This document shows positions 11,219 to 23,156 of a stretch of DNA of 64,000 nucleotides, in pieces. The DNA lies in contig JAJTTP010000004.1 of the NCBI GenBank assembly GCA_023313575.1, positions 2,852,001-2,916,000 of the forward strand, in the 5' to 3' direction. Below the pieces are notes generated by a model. That model saw only the letters and a program-made list of their open reading frames with translations, did not search any database and was not told where the DNA came from. Position numbers and translations under genes: made by a program. The DNA is from Eutypella sp. D-1 (lineage: Eukaryota; Ascomycota; Sordariomycetes; Xylariales; Diatrypaceae). The stretch's first letter is position 1; each line of letters begins with the position of its first letter.

Positions 11219-14200
11219 ATGGAGCACCGTCCCCCGAGCATCGATCACATTATCGTGCGTGTTGTTGGCCATCGAGACCGGCCGATTGAGGTCACATTGA
11301 ACACCTTCTTAAATGAGCGCGGGGTGACCGCTGCGATCCGAGTATCAAGTCATTACGACTATAATCGGATGAGAAAATACTTGTCAGACGAGATTGGGCT
11401 GCCGTTGACCGAGCCTCTCGTATTTAATGGAACGCAGCAAGTGCGTTCCCAGAACGAGCTCGAACGACTGATCATCGGCATCCAGGCGGGCATCACGATA
11501 CTACCATATCTCGAAGGTCTAGCGCTGCCGCTGCTCGTCTTGCACGCAGACCGACCTGCAAGCGTTGTCGAGAACGACCCGAGTCCGGAGGTGAACGACC
11601 TAGAAAGCATGCATAACGCGACAGCACCGCCTCCGGGACCTACAACGCCGGTGGCGGTTCTCAAACCCGGCACTGGGTCACAGCCTACGAAACAAAAGGG
11701 GACTAAGCACGGCCCGCAGTCTCTTGTTTCTCAAACCAGTGGGACCGGAAATCTAGCGTCCCAAGTAAAAAGGCGAAAGATCCAGCCGCAGCTGCTGCCA
11801 CAGACCGGTCCAAGTAAGCAGCAAGAACGAACGGCCGCATTCCGAGATGCCGGCCTTTCGAGCTACGATATTCTCCATCACGAATGCGACTCCGATTGTA
11901 GTTGTGACGAACGTGTGTTTGGTTTCCAAGTCGACAGGATTCACCTCGGCCATTCTAGACAAGTGAACAGCCTCCTCAAGCGCGCTACGAATGTGCGCGG
12001 GCGATACCCCGCCGCCCGCCGCCCAACACGGCGCACTGCGGATACAGTGGCGCCTCTGAACGACCCGTTCGATGATCCGGTCTTGCCACTGTACGGCGAA
12101 TCCGACGAAGACTACGACTCGGAAACCTGGAACGAGATCCAGGCGGAGGAAAACAGCCGTCAGCGACAGAATGCGAGAAATCTCGCACCTCAGGAGATCG
12201 ATGCCATCCTCGACGAGGTCGTCCGCAACTACGAAACGAAGTGGCAGACGGAGAGGTCTTCACTGCGACACAAGGAACTTCTAACATGGCGGAAGCTCCA
12301 TGAGGGCTCGGTTTGCAAGAATACTTCCGATCTCTCGAAGGAGCTGCGAGCGCTAGACGGTCGAATTGCGGTAATGCGGCACGAGGTCGCCACGTCCTAC
12401 CCGTGGTCAGCGAAGGACGAACTCGTGCGTGCCGCCGCGAACCTGGAGCCTTCCGTCCGGGATCGACTCAAGACGAAATGGAAGCTGGAGCTGGCAAACC
12501 AGAACCAGAGACCTAAAAGCGTCGCAGCACCGCCCCCACGCCGCAAGAGGAGGGCCAGTCTCGGCCTCAAGGATGTCGTCTGCTCTGACCCCGAAGAGGA
12601 CCTGAGTAGCAGCTCAGACGAAGAGGTCCTGTCAGCTCGTAGACGCCAACAGATCACGGGCAAGGTTGAACCTGCTAACCGGCCCCTGCCCAATAACGTC
12701 ATCGAACTCTCTTCTGACGACGACGTCGAGGGTCGTCCTATAGACTCGATCGAGCGCGATGAGGTAGCCGATGACGAAATCAGGAGCGAGCGCGAAATGA
12801 ACTCGTCAGTCGCCGGGGCTAGTAACCCTGCAGCCCTAGAGGACGATGCCGACGAAGAAGCGCACCGGCGGCAGATTGAGGATATTGGCGGGCGCTTTGC
12901 CAACCGCAGCATCTCCCCAGGGGATTGGAAAAGCTTGTGCCGCATGTTCCAGTGTCGCGAGGACATCGAAGACCACAAACCCGTCGGGTTCAAGATGACG
13001 CTCTCCGGCTACCAGCTGCATGCCATCTGGTGGCTGCTTACCCAGTTCCCGCTTCGGGGCGTGCCCGGTGGCTGCCTCGGCGACGAGATGGGCCTGGGCA
13101 AGACGGTCGAGGTACTTTCCGTCTTTGTCTTGTTCGCCCTTATCAAGAGAAGTTACGTCGAGGTTCGGGACTACTGGAGCAGCGGCAAGACGATCGGCAA
13201 CCGCGGGCATCTCCCCAAGGACCAGATGAATCTGGCGGATGCGGTCTGCCCCAGTCAGCACCTTATGCCTTCCGGCTTGCTCTGTCCGTGCGTCCAATCA
13301 GGAGAGACGTATTTCATTGCCACGGAGCTGCCATCCCTGCCTACCATTTGCTTCGCCCCCCCGACCGCGATTCATGGGTGGCGCCGCGAGTTCGAAAACC
13401 TGATCGACCGCAACCATCCTGTCATGAGGAAGCTTCGGCTTTCTATTCTGCACGGCGATTTGAAGGGCGACAAGACGTATCACCATAGCAACCGTCGCGT
13501 CCAGGCAACGATGGCTAAGCCCACCGAGTTATACATCAACAAGAACGGACAACCGAGTTGCCACCTTGAAGGCAAGGATGGTCTTAGCGACTGGTTTCTG
13601 CTGGCCAGTTCTTCCGGGGCGACGGGTCTGCTCGCGGCGTATGATGGCGTGCGCGCCGTTTACCCAGATGACGGGTTTAACAAGGAGCGCGAGAATACGA
13701 CCTTCACTACCAACGGCCTGGCCGCCTCGTTCGTCTTTTTCGACGAGGCGCACAACTATCGAGGTACGCTGTCTAGTCCGACCCAGCCGTACGCCTTCTT
13801 GAAACGGATCACGCGCAAGTCATGGGAGCCGACTGTGGCGATCTCCGTGTCCGGTTCGATCTCGGCTGGCGGCCCGTGCCAACTGGTTAATACCGTCGAC
13901 CACATCCTTCGTGTCAAGGGCGAGCATGAAGACGGCACTCCTCAGATTGGTGGCATCACCCGCGCAGCCCAGCTGGAGGAGAAGAAGAGCGATTGGAACT
14001 ATCTCCTACAGAACCATCATATAATAAGCAAACCGAAAATCAGGACAGAGGTGGAGAAGCGCAAAACGTCCATGGCCGAGCTGATGAGGAGGCTTGTTCC
14101 CCACGTCCTGATGGCCCGCCGGAATCAAGACGAGTTTCGCGGCCGAACGATCGGCGACGACGGCAGAGAGATGGTGATCGACCACGTCCGGTGTGACATG

Positions 14201-15202
14201 ATTGACGGATCCGGCCGCGACGCTTTCTGCACGCTGACGGCCCAAGTCCAGACCTATGTCAGCCGCGCATTCGACGAGCGACACAACGCTTGGATGACCG
14301 GGGGCAAGAAAGGGGCCGAGCCGACGCGGCGCAGCGTCGAGCTCGAGTACTTTGGGGGCCAAAGTGACGGTGTGACGGCCATGCGGTTAGGCAGAGCCGG
14401 AAGTCGGGCCTGGACGCAGCTTCTTCGCGCAAATGTCTATCCAGTAGTCGCTCGTCTTTATTTGGACGGTTCGGTCACCGAGAGAGATCTGGAGCACAAC
14501 AGCGTCAACCGCCACGGTGACGAGGCTTGCTTGTTGGCGGCGACGGATGCCGGCCAAGGAAGCCTCTTGCGGAAGTTGGCCGAATCCCCGTTTTGGCCGC
14601 ACCGTGCCCAGCTTGTAAGCCAGTCCCCCAAGTTCGCTAAACTTTGCGAGTACGTCGAAGAGATGCTGGCCTACAGGAAACGCCAGCCTGATGTCGACGA
14701 CCCCGGCCCTGCGGATGGCACGAACGTCCGACACATGGTCGTCTTCTCCGACTCGGCTGTCTCCAGCTTCATCACGTTTATGTTGCTTTGCGAGAAGTAT
14801 TCAAACGTCCAGGTTATGATCATTAACGGGCGCACCCGCGGCGTAGCGACACCGGGCGTTCCTGGCTACGGGCGCCGAGAGATGATAGACAACCTGATGT
14901 CCGACTGTACGAAGGAATCGCGCAACAAGATCATCATCTCCACGTACCGCATCTGCGGCACGGCACTCAACATGCAGCGTGCGAATTACTGTATATTGCT
15001 GGAGCCGGCTCGCAACGCCAAAGAGGAGGCTCAGGCCGCGGCTCGTGTCAATCGACGGGGCCAGCGCATGAGGCCGGTCATCGTGCGGCTTCACGACGAG
15101 CGCAACTTGCCAGAGACGCTGAAGCGCGCTCGTCATCAGAACCAAGGTCACATGGAGACGTGGCAGGAGCAGGGCATTCGCTGGAACGACTTTGTGTGTT
15201 GA
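11219..15202 (+). CDS. SNF2-family DNA translocase, 1327 residues
   Basis: This is an intronless GC-rich frame starting at an ATG in the fungal consensus context CAACAATGG. Residues 1-110 look like a ubiquitin-like fold (beta-beta-helix, ending in LVFNG). A Cys cluster (CDSDCSC) sits near 222-228. An acidic, disordered linker contains VIELSSDDD (about 494-502), a textbook SUMO-interacting motif. The translocase core follows: motif I GDEMGLGKT (about 620), a long insertion, motif II DEAH (about 841), motif III-like SVSGS, then the second RecA lobe with STYRICGTALNMQ and the arginine finger AARVNRRGQ (about 1270-1280). The motifs expected of SNF2 ATPases are present, so it is probably active on chromatin or DNA-protein complexes in the nucleus. 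Architecture recalls Rad5/Uls1-type enzymes, but no RING finger is seen. Its 3' end converges on the FunK1 kinase gene 363 bp away. Confidence 0.92.
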   Translation: MEHRPPSIDHIIVRVVGHRDRPIEVTLNTFLNERGVTAAIRVSSHYDYNRMRKYLSDEIGLPLTEPLVFNGTQQVRSQNELERLIIGIQAGITILPYLEGLALPLLVLHADRPASVVENDPSPEVNDLESMHNATAPPPGPTTPVAVLKPGTGSQPTKQKGTKHGPQSLVSQTSGTGNLASQVKRRKIQPQLLPQTGPSKQQERTAAFRDAGLSSYDILHHECDSDCSCDERVFGFQVDRIHLGHSRQVNSLLKRATNVRGRYPAARRPTRRTADTVAPLNDPFDDPVLPLYGESDEDYDSETWNEIQAEENSRQRQNARNLAPQEIDAILDEVVRNYETKWQTERSSLRHKELLTWRKLHEGSVCKNTSDLSKELRALDGRIAVMRHEVATSYPWSAKDELVRAAANLEPSVRDRLKTKWKLELANQNQRPKSVAAPPPRRKRRASLGLKDVVCSDPEEDLSSSSDEEVLSARRRQQITGKVEPANRPLPNNVIELSSDDDVEGRPIDSIERDEVADDEIRSEREMNSSVAGASNPAALEDDADEEAHRRQIEDIGGRFANRSISPGDWKSLCRMFQCREDIEDHKPVGFKMTLSGYQLHAIWWLLTQFPLRGVPGGCLGDEMGLGKTVEVLSVFVLFALIKRSYVEVRDYWSSGKTIGNRGHLPKDQMNLADAVCPSQHLMPSGLLCPCVQSGETYFIATELPSLPTICFAPPTAIHGWRREFENLIDRNHPVMRKLRLSILHGDLKGDKTYHHSNRRVQATMAKPTELYINKNGQPSCHLEGKDGLSDWFLLASSSGATGLLAAYDGVRAVYPDDGFNKERENTTFTTNGLAASFVFFDEAHNYRGTLSSPTQPYAFLKRITRKSWEPTVAISVSGSISAGGPCQLVNTVDHILRVKGEHEDGTPQIGGITRAAQLEEKKSDWNYLLQNHHIISKPKIRTEVEKRKTSMAELMRRLVPHVLMARRNQDEFRGRTIGDDGREMVIDHVRCDMIDGSGRDAFCTLTAQVQTYVSRAFDERHNAWMTGGKKGAEPTRRSVELEYFGGQSDGVTAMRLGRAGSRAWTQLLRANVYPVVARLYLDGSVTERDLEHNSVNRHGDEACLLAATDAGQGSLLRKLAESPFWPHRAQLVSQSPKFAKLCEYVEEMLAYRKRQPDVDDPGPADGTNVRHMVVFSDSAVSSFITFMLLCEKYSNVQVMIINGRTRGVATPGVPGYGRREMIDNLMSDCTKESRNKIIISTYRICGTALNMQRANYCILLEPARNAKEEAQAAARVNRRGQRMRPVIVRLHDERNLPETLKRARHQNQGHMETWQEQGIRWNDFVC

Positions 15203-15565
15203 GGTTTTACGGACGTAATGATGTATGAGCAACGGCCCGGACTGTTCTATAAGGCGTGCAAAGATCCATGTTCGAGTTGCCGAATCTGTGTTCCCTTGTC
15301 CTATATATAGCTTACCTGTTATAAGATTTGTAGACCTGCCTCGGATGGCGAATGAGTGCCCGGCAGCCATCTAGCTAGTCATATTAATGGAGTGCTTGTA
15401 TTATTATCCGTTCAACCCCTTTACATCAAACAGGAGCACGGGAAGCGCAAGGCGAGCGGTGCCTCTAAGTTTATGATTACAGTATGATTAACGGCACAGT
15501 TAAAAATAACTTTTCTTATCTGGGCAGCTGCTTTTGTCTGCAGGAATTGGTTCGTCGATGAACAC
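15203..15565. other. Convergent intergenic spacer
   Basis: This 363-bp spacer separates the stop codons of the SNF2 gene (+) and the FunK1 gene (-). It must hold both polyadenylation regions. No other feature is seen. Confidence 0.6.
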
Positions 15566-17923
15566 CTATGGATCCGCCTGAGCCTGGGAGAGGATCTGCC
15601 TCATCTGAGAATACAGAGCCTCATCTTCCTTTTTCCAGCTATTACCATTCGGAAACACGGCCCTTCGCAACCTATTAACCCAGGGTATCAGTGGTTTGTA
15701 GTATGGTGTAAAGTTTCGCTTGACGAATTCAAGAAAAAGTCCTTCGTCCGAAATGGTGCCATTCTTTGTGTAGGCCAGCTTGTTGTCATTCTCGTAGTTC
15801 CAGCTCTCACACTCCGTCTTTCCATTACCCTTGCCTGGCCCCTCGTAATGGACGCATATCCAGAAGAGCACCCAGAAGAACGACTCGAGGTCGTGCATGA
15901 AAGAGTGCTGCTCCCCGAGGAGGATGCCGATTGCCATGAAAGCCCGTGTGCCGGTCTTTCCCCTGGCGCCTGATGATTCTTCTCGGTCCTTAGCGATGGC
16001 GAGATCAAGATCAATTAAGAAGGCAGGGTAAAGTGGGCTCTTTCGGTCCTCGGTAATCATAAGATTGTTGATCGAGATATCCCTGTGGAGGAAGCCCGCT
16101 CTGTGTAGCGATTCATGGCCCTCGATACATGCTTCTAATGCAGCCAGCAAGGTGGTCGGGGAACTCGCCTCGTAGATAGGCTTCCCATAATCACGAAGAA
16201 CGACACGGCGATGCACCCGATTTGGTGGCATAGAGTCATTGCCAGGCTTTATCGGCGATGTCGAGCGCGATCGTTTGGGAGGGGGTATTGCGGCGTCAGT
16301 CTGATTAGAGGATCGCTTCTGACCAGTGCTGCTGCCCTGCGAGATGCTGAGGGTGTCGAGCCCCTCCGGCGCGGCTAGACGCTCTTGGAGATAGTTGGAG
16401 GCTTTCTTCATATCCAACCCCTTCCGGATGCCTCCTTGGACATCGTCTATCCTGCCATCTGGAAGATGGACCGTTTCGTGGTAATAATACCTGGCCACGT
16501 GGCGTACGTCCTTATCGGATACCTCTCGAAAAAGCCTGCCTTCCTCGCCGCGCCGGGAGTCCTGCCACGAATCCTTGATCACCAGCGTGGTGGACGGACT
16601 TCGTTCCGGGTAGGCCTTCCAACACGTCGTTGCCCGCCCTCCGATACAGGGGGTCCGTAGCATGACATGGTCGATAACGAGACGTTCTGGTGCACCGTCC
16701 CGTCTTATCTCGATATACCGCTGATTATCTGATGCGATGACAGTAGGATCGAACCCCAGCTCTTCCTCGCTCGCCCACAGGAAGCCGAGAATGGTCGACA
16801 CGAACTGGAGACCATCCTGGTTGACGTTAAAGCACGCCGAGGCGATAGGACCAAGGCGATCGAACTCCCATACGCGCATAAGGGGCCCGCAAAGGGTGAA
16901 GGCCAGGACAAAGCGGCGGGTATCTTGGTTGGCAAGTACTTCTCTCACGTATCTTCCAATATCAGTCCATGCTAAAGGCTGGGAGTCCCATTTTGGATTG
17001 CTCTTCAGCTCGCCGGGCACGAGAATTTGGGACCAGTGTATGATGGCGCCCGGGTGGCTTACAATGCCAACATCCAGCTTGCGCTTCGCCGTGGAGCCCC
17101 CGAGTGGCTTGTACGGCTCTGCCACTAGCCTTCGCAGAGGTTCTGTTGGTTCACGACGTGGTGCCCACTGTATGAACTTCTGGGCCAGCTCATCGAGCCA
17201 TCGTTGGACAGCTCCTTCCTGAGCACCTTCGGGCCAGCCAGTCCATCCTTCTCCGTGGCGGAAGAGCGGATCTGGTCCTTCGCAACACCTTTGGAAGACG
17301 ATGTCGGATACTTCGTCGAGTCCCTGAATGCCACCAAAGATGGCGTCGTGAAAACCTGGGATGTCGACGTACATGGGGCCAAGATCAACCTTCAGCGTAT
17401 CATCTGTGTCTTTTCGAAATTCCGAGGAGTTGACGATGCCGCCCATGTTGCGGGATGACGGTGTTTGTTGGACAGAAGACGCGACCGGTCGAGGAGGCGG
17501 TGTGGATTCGGTGACGGCATGGTAGACTTGGTTCCATATCTCGTCGTCGGGTTTGTTGGTGAGGACTGCAACTAAAAGGGGCTTTACTCGATCCCACTCG
17601 AAATTGCCGGAGGCTATGGAAGAACCAAGTTTCGATAGATCTACTAAGAGGGGTTTGTTACCAGTAGCTGAATCCAGAGATCGCGCTGCTTGACAACCTT
17701 GTAAGGCTAATAAGAGGTCAAATGCAGGAGTCGATAGGTCTGTACACAGGTAAGCAGGAGATCAAAGGATAGAGTGATTTACTGCTTTCACTTTACCTTG
17801 CGCAGCTGGATCGAACGTGTCTGGGCTCCATCCTGGATGGGTAGAAAGGAAGGATGCGCGGAAGGCTTGAAGGCGGTTGCCAATGGGGTTTGCCTGGATG
17901 ATTTCAGAACGCGACAGTGCCAT
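15566..17923 (-). CDS. FunK1 fungal protein kinase, 766 residues, two exons
   Basis: Exon 1 (17797-17923) starts MALSRSEIIQANP; a 57-bp intron (17740-17796, donor GTAAAG, acceptor TACAG) leads in matching phase to exon 2 (15566-17739). The spliced length is an exact multiple of three. The N-terminal half holds the FunK1 signature: PLLVAVLTNKPDDEIWNQVY, then the region ending in FVLAFTLCGPLMRVWEFDR. Kinase motifs follow: VIKDSW (candidate ATP-binding Lys, about 428), the catalytic loop HRDISINNLM (about 594), DLDLA in place of DFG (about 620), and GTRAFMAIGIL as activation/P+1 segment. A disordered nuclear-localisation-like patch (PPPKRSRS) lies between the lobes. Substrates of this family are largely unknown. 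No break is seen. Confidence 0.93.
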
Positions 17924-20349
17924 GATGGAATATGCACATACTTCACGACAGAGATTAAAGTTGTGAAGATGGAAGATGAATTGCGACAGTCATTGACGTT
18001 TAAAGGGATGAATAACCCGATAACAATATATTATGTATGTAGCGTCCTAATGATAACGCGTGCCTATCTTTAGGCGGCCTAGCCTGTGCACGGTCCAGGT
18101 CGTTGCAGCCACCTGCTTTGTCTTGGCACAAGTAAGTCAAGAGTTCTGGAGTAAGGAGCTACCTAGAAGCACCTATGATCTAAGCTAGGCACCGACCTAA
18201 TGCAACCTGAAAGTCTCCTGTCAGTCCGTTATGCTTTCGCTTAGCACCTGGCACATCCTATCCCCTTTCTCTGCTTTATTCTACCCTCGCAATCGTTGCT
18301 ACTTAGTTTATACTGGAGTACAGGTTGATATGAAGTGATATGCATGATATTAATTTGCGCATATATTACCGATAGATCTTCTCATCCTTAACGATACCTT
18401 AGCTACCACAATTTCCCAGCAGCCTAATTATGCAACTTCCAAATCTACTTCCTATACCTACCGATCTTTTTAAGCTACATCTTTTATCCCCTGTATTTAC
18501 ATCCTGCCTTTTGCGAGTATATAAGATAGCCTCTCAGATTTCCTACTGCAGTAAGTAAAAAATCAAACCGAGAAAGACTCGAGACCAGCCATGCGCAATA
18601 TTATCGCAAAACAAAAAGGACAAAACGGACGGAAACGCTACATTAAAGTTCGGCCCGCGGGCAGTATCTGTAAAAGCAAGGCATGCTATATCGTTAAAGT
18701 CTTTTAGGCATACTAGTTAACATGGCTAAACCATTCCCCTGCTGTGAAATTGGTATAAGTCAGTCCCCCCCTTCTTAACACAAAAAAATGATGCTTTCAT
18801 GCAATAGCTATGATTACCTTCAGCCTTTAGTCCCTAAAATTCGCAAGTATCTAGCTAGCACTAGTTTCCAAGTCGATAATCTTATTTGCCCTTAGTCGAG
18901 CTTATATCCCAGAAATTCAGATGGGAGGGGAAAGTAGTAGGATGAGCGCCTAAGATACAACTTCCTCAAAAGAAAACTATCGCGTAGCAGCTAGGCGGTT
19001 AATCCAGTCGGGCTTACTGCCTATAGCTCGCAACATAACAGAGCAGCCGTGCGCGCGCTGGGCGACACTTGGCGACACTTGGCGCCTCTCTGCCTTTTGC
19101 TTTTACGGCTTGGCCCTGCTCGCCTCCATCATTTAAAAGAACACCACCGCCATCACGGTCCACTTGTCCGACGACATTTTCGACTAACACGCTCACTGAA
19201 ATGCTGTCGGCCAGGCCGCCAACCTCATTGTCGCAGACCGAGGCTTCGCTGCGGCCATATTGAATCTAGGTCTTCAGGAGGTGGTGTAGCGGAATGATAG
19301 GCCTATAGTGGCCAGGATATAGCGGTCGTACGCCCTGTAGAGATAGGGCAAATAGAGTGCAATAGCAGTCAAGATAGCGGTTGAATAGGGTCACTTTAGG
19401 TGGCACTTAGGGGGTTACAACAAAAGTCATAGCGCTTATATTCAGTTCTCTGTCCCCTCTACAGGGGACACTATCAATCTATATATAGGGCAGAATGCCC
19501 TCTATAGCCTACAATCCATAGGGCCTATAGTGGCCGGTTCCGGCAGCCTAATAGGGCTGCTTGCGGCTGCTATAGATCACTACGAAGGTTCTTTGTAGTG
19601 GATATACGTTTGCAAGATAGGAGTTCTGCTAGCGGCTTGTCTAGCAGCCACTAGTGACTAAGCACTGCTAGAATAGTGAACGTTACATTCATAGTGGGAG
19701 TCACCCCCTATAGCAGGTTCCCACAATGCAACGGCTTCTCCAAGAGGATAAAAGTTATTCCACAGGCGATATTCATGAACTGTAGGTAAGGGAATGGCTT
19801 TACCATATTATCCAATGCCTTCGTTTTGAAATCCCATAAGATCTCGGGCCAGAAGAAACTTTGAATAGCTGCGAACGTTTGGTTTAAATGAAATCAGCGT
19901 TTTCCGATAACTTTTCAGCATATTGACATACGTAACGCCGCCACAAGACTAATCAAACGATCCAGATGCGCTTTCACGAGTGTCCCCATTTTCTCTGAAG
20001 TGGCAAACTGTTGTGGGTTGGCAAGTTAGCAAGGAGGCGAGATGCGTTAAGATCAAAAGGGCTTCAAAACGAAGCATAAAGTTTAAACTGGGTATTAGAT
20101 TCCTGAAAACGGATACGCGACAGTATGCAGTTTTCCTTCATCCTAAAATTAGATATTTCTCGATTAAAAGCGTCGCTTTAAAAGGATACGCCTATGACGC
20201 TGCTCGAAATCACATATTTTAGGACTTTTTGCGCCAAAAGTTATCCAAAAATCGTATTGTATGCACGTTACGAAGTACATAATACTGTATTTAGGCATTT
20301 GGGAAGCTGTGCGCTCATTTAATTGCTATATATCTGCCCAACTACTGGC
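17924..20349. other. Gene-poor tract with short inverted motifs
   Basis: No gene is supported. At 19054-19084 a 10-bp unit (GGCGACACTT) is tandemly repeated. The segment 19290-19560 contains several small inverted motifs (for example GTCCCC/GGGGAC around 19453-19470) and the string CCTATAGTGGCC twice, about 216 bp apart. It may be the relic of a small non-autonomous element, but ends and target duplication could not be defined. Confidence 0.4.
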
Positions 20350-20351
20350 TA

Positions 20352-20508
20352 ACGTCTTCGGACAGGTTCTCGCGCGGGTCTGAATATGGCGCACCCTCAG
20401 TAAACCCCGGTCAAATATCCACTAAATCTACCAATCACTTTACTAAACCTCCGAATACAGCCCTGTTGCGCCATATCCAGGCCCGCGCGAGAACCTGTCT
20501 AAAGACGT
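20352..20508. mobile_element. MITE (Tc1/mariner-like, TA target), 157 bp
   Basis: Inverted repeats of about 42 bp bound a short AT-rich core. The left arm begins ACGTCTTCGGACAGGTTCTC, and the right arm is its near-perfect reverse complement with a few mismatches. Both ends abut TA (20350-20351 and 20509-20510), the duplication expected of Tc1/mariner/pogo transposases. There is no coding capacity, so mobilisation would need an autonomous partner, and none is in the window. Confidence 0.88.
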
Positions 20509-20510
20509 TA

Positions 20511-22655
20511 CTACATACCCTTTCTTTCACTACTAGGTAGTTACAGAGGCGTACGTACTAAGATTTTGCCCAACATGCATTTTCTTACAGCAAGTGCTGT
20601 GAGCCCCTGTATTGGTAAGGTAGTCAGCCATTCTAAAACCTGAACACGTTGATCATGCACAGCGAGCAAATAAGGATTAACAAAATGTAGGAAAGGATCA
20701 GGAGAAGCCGGGTTGTTAAAGCCTTTAAGATACGTGCGGGCACTTCCGATATTTTCCAATCTCTTGGGCTGTCAGAGATATGATTATTCATAAAGGGCAG
20801 TTAAGGATTAACAATATGTAGGAAAAGGTTCGGAGAACTCGGGCAAGCTTTTAACAGTTACACACTTAAATGCTTTTTGAAACTTGCAATTCAAGTAGTT
20901 TTTAGTGTTCAGGATCGCCATAACCATCGGACGAGGTCGTAACAGTATAGGAAAGAATGACGTAAACACTTCTGTAGTTAAAGGGAAGCTTATCGTCTCG
21001 CTGGGCTACTAGCTATATTGAGATGAGACGGGGAACTGAAGGGCTGGATGTATTAAACTTAACTTAGACTTGCAGGACTTCAATAAGCCCGTTCCACTTG
21101 GTGGTTTAACGTATCTGAGGCTCATAAGATTGTCCAAATTTTTGCAACGATAGTGCGACTTGAGGAATCCCAGGATTTTAAACGTGCCAAACGAACGAGA
21201 AGCGGTGGAGTACATGGCCAGCCCATTGGTTCGTATGCTCATGCTCACCACGAAGAAGACTTGAAGGGCCTTACCTACTACCCATAGAACTTCATCAGGC
21301 TTTCCGTGCTTCCTTGGGGCTAATGGATCCTTGCTGTAATCTGGCGCCTTCGCTTGCATAGCCAAGACGATCAGAGATCTTACGACGCTGTCGTATGGTC
21401 CTGGGCCGAACTTTGGCTAAGAATTTGTTGCAAGGAACATGAGCGGAGGCAATGGACCCTTCTTGAGGTCATCCAATCAGTTCCTGCAGGCAGATACACT
21501 GCATTCCATGAATGCCTTGTATGAACATGACAGGCCACTTGATATCAACCCGCAAGGTGCAGCTAGGCGTGCTTTGCAGTATAATAAGATATTTTTCCCG
21601 GAATGATCATTCCGGGTACGCATCCGGGAATCCTTGCCGCCATACCACCCGTTTCCACATATTAAGCAAGCTGGATTGAAACACTTGGTCAAATGGTACC
21701 GAGTAGAAAGAATGGCCTTACATTGAACTTTATGCCGGCTGCCTAGAGGTGGGGCCATGTAACAAGCCTACGTGAATCCGGCACCATCTTTGGCTCTGGC
21801 CTCGCATACAACGCACAATATTATGTCAACCGTTATCATCCATAAGCACGGTGCACATTAGTCCAATAGGCTCTCGTTCCATTCCTTGCATCGCAGATGC
21901 GTATAAATGGGTGGAGGTGGCATGATCAGCGGTGTCGAAGTGATTGTTGGCTGTCGACTGCTCTAGCGATAAGACTCCAGTACAAGCGAGGTCACCGAAT
22001 TGCTCCCCAAGCTAATTCAGGCTCCCATCCAAGAGTAACATGCCACCTGAAACAAAAGGCTAGCTTTACATACCAGAAGTAAAAAAGACGAAGCCCTAAC
22101 TTAAAAAGCAAAGGCAGCACGAACTAAACAACACCAAGAAGAATTAATTTTATGACCGAAAATAATTGTATTAATAACCGCCTACCTATTTACTTTGTTT
22201 TCTTACGCCTTGCTTATATTCGATATCCCATAGGCGGACCCACGGCGACGGTACGCCGGGTGTGGATCGTATTGCGGAGACAGAATCCGCTGGACTTTGG
22301 TAGTGGAAGGTGTAGGGGAGACGGAGACCAAATGTTTGTGATAGAATTATCAAAACATATCACCATCATTCCAAAACCCGTCTCATATTGTAAGATCTGG
22401 CATGTAACGTGTGGTCTACAAATCCAAGTAATGTTTACAGTGCCCAACGGTGGAATTTCGACCCAGTGATATGCGATAGAAGGAGCAAAATAGCAGCATA
22501 CGCGTCGCGCTATACCCAGTAAAACAAAGTCTGAAAACCCCCAAGTCTTCGTTAAACCTTTCTAAAAGGACATTATGGCCTTTACAGATGATTAACAGGC
22601 ATTATTCAAATTCTGATACTTTGTTGAAAGAACCTTCTCAGTAGCAAATAAAACG
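20511..22655. other. Gene-poor tract with scattered possible coding remnants
   Basis: Protein-like but unassignable frames occur at 21009-21365 (-) and about 21440-21600 (+; peptide FLQADTLHSMNALYEHDRPL). None shows splice logic or a domain. A perfect 20-bp palindrome is at 21597-21616. Confidence 0.35.
21597..21616. repeat. Perfect 20-bp palindrome
   Basis: The sequence CCCGGAATGATCATTCCGGG is its own reverse complement with no spacer. It could be a dimeric protein-binding site or chance; no gene start is clearly adjacent. Confidence 0.9.
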
Positions 22656-23156
22656 ATGCGTCATTATGTGGAAAAGGCGCTTCCTCCTGATCCTGGAAAC
22701 CTATTCGGAAGTGTGTACCACAGCGCTGGCTTAGTTTCAGCGCTCGAAATTAGCGAGAAGTTCTTTACCAAGGGAGGCCAAAGCGACCGTGGGAAACCCC
22801 CAGAAAGACGTACAAGTGCGTTTATGCTCCACAACCCAAGTCAGGGGCGCAAGCCCATCGACAATCGTTACCAGAACAACATATCACTAGTCCGGGACGT
22901 CCGACAGAACCAAACTCGGTACGCGAAGGAGATAGCTCTTGGTAGGATTCATTCACAAAAACCGACCGAGGTCAAGATCTCCAAACCAAGTGTGCCATCG
23001 ATCAGAAAACTCCAGAAAGTTAAACGTGGACGAACGCGAGGCCAGATACGACGTCGACGGCCGCATTCGCCACGAGTATATCGAACTCCTGCGACTATAA
23101 CGAGAAGTGGGCGACAATCGTGGAAACCAGAGCGGTGGATCCCGGATGAATGGTAG
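22656..23156 (+). CDS. Unrecognised basic protein, 166 residues
   Basis: A single ATG-initiated frame in an AT-rich area encodes a very Arg/Lys-rich protein, with RGRTRGQIRRRRPHS and an ending around TRSGRQSWKPERW. No fold is recognised. It may be a chance frame or a remnant of a nucleic-acid-binding protein; confidence is low. Confidence 0.25.
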   Translation: MRHYVEKALPPDPGNLFGSVYHSAGLVSALEISEKFFTKGGQSDRGKPPERRTSAFMLHNPSQGRKPIDNRYQNNISLVRDVRQNQTRYAKEIALGRIHSQKPTEVKISKPSVPSIRKLQKVKRGRTRGQIRRRRPHSPRVYRTPATITRSGRQSWKPERWIPDEW

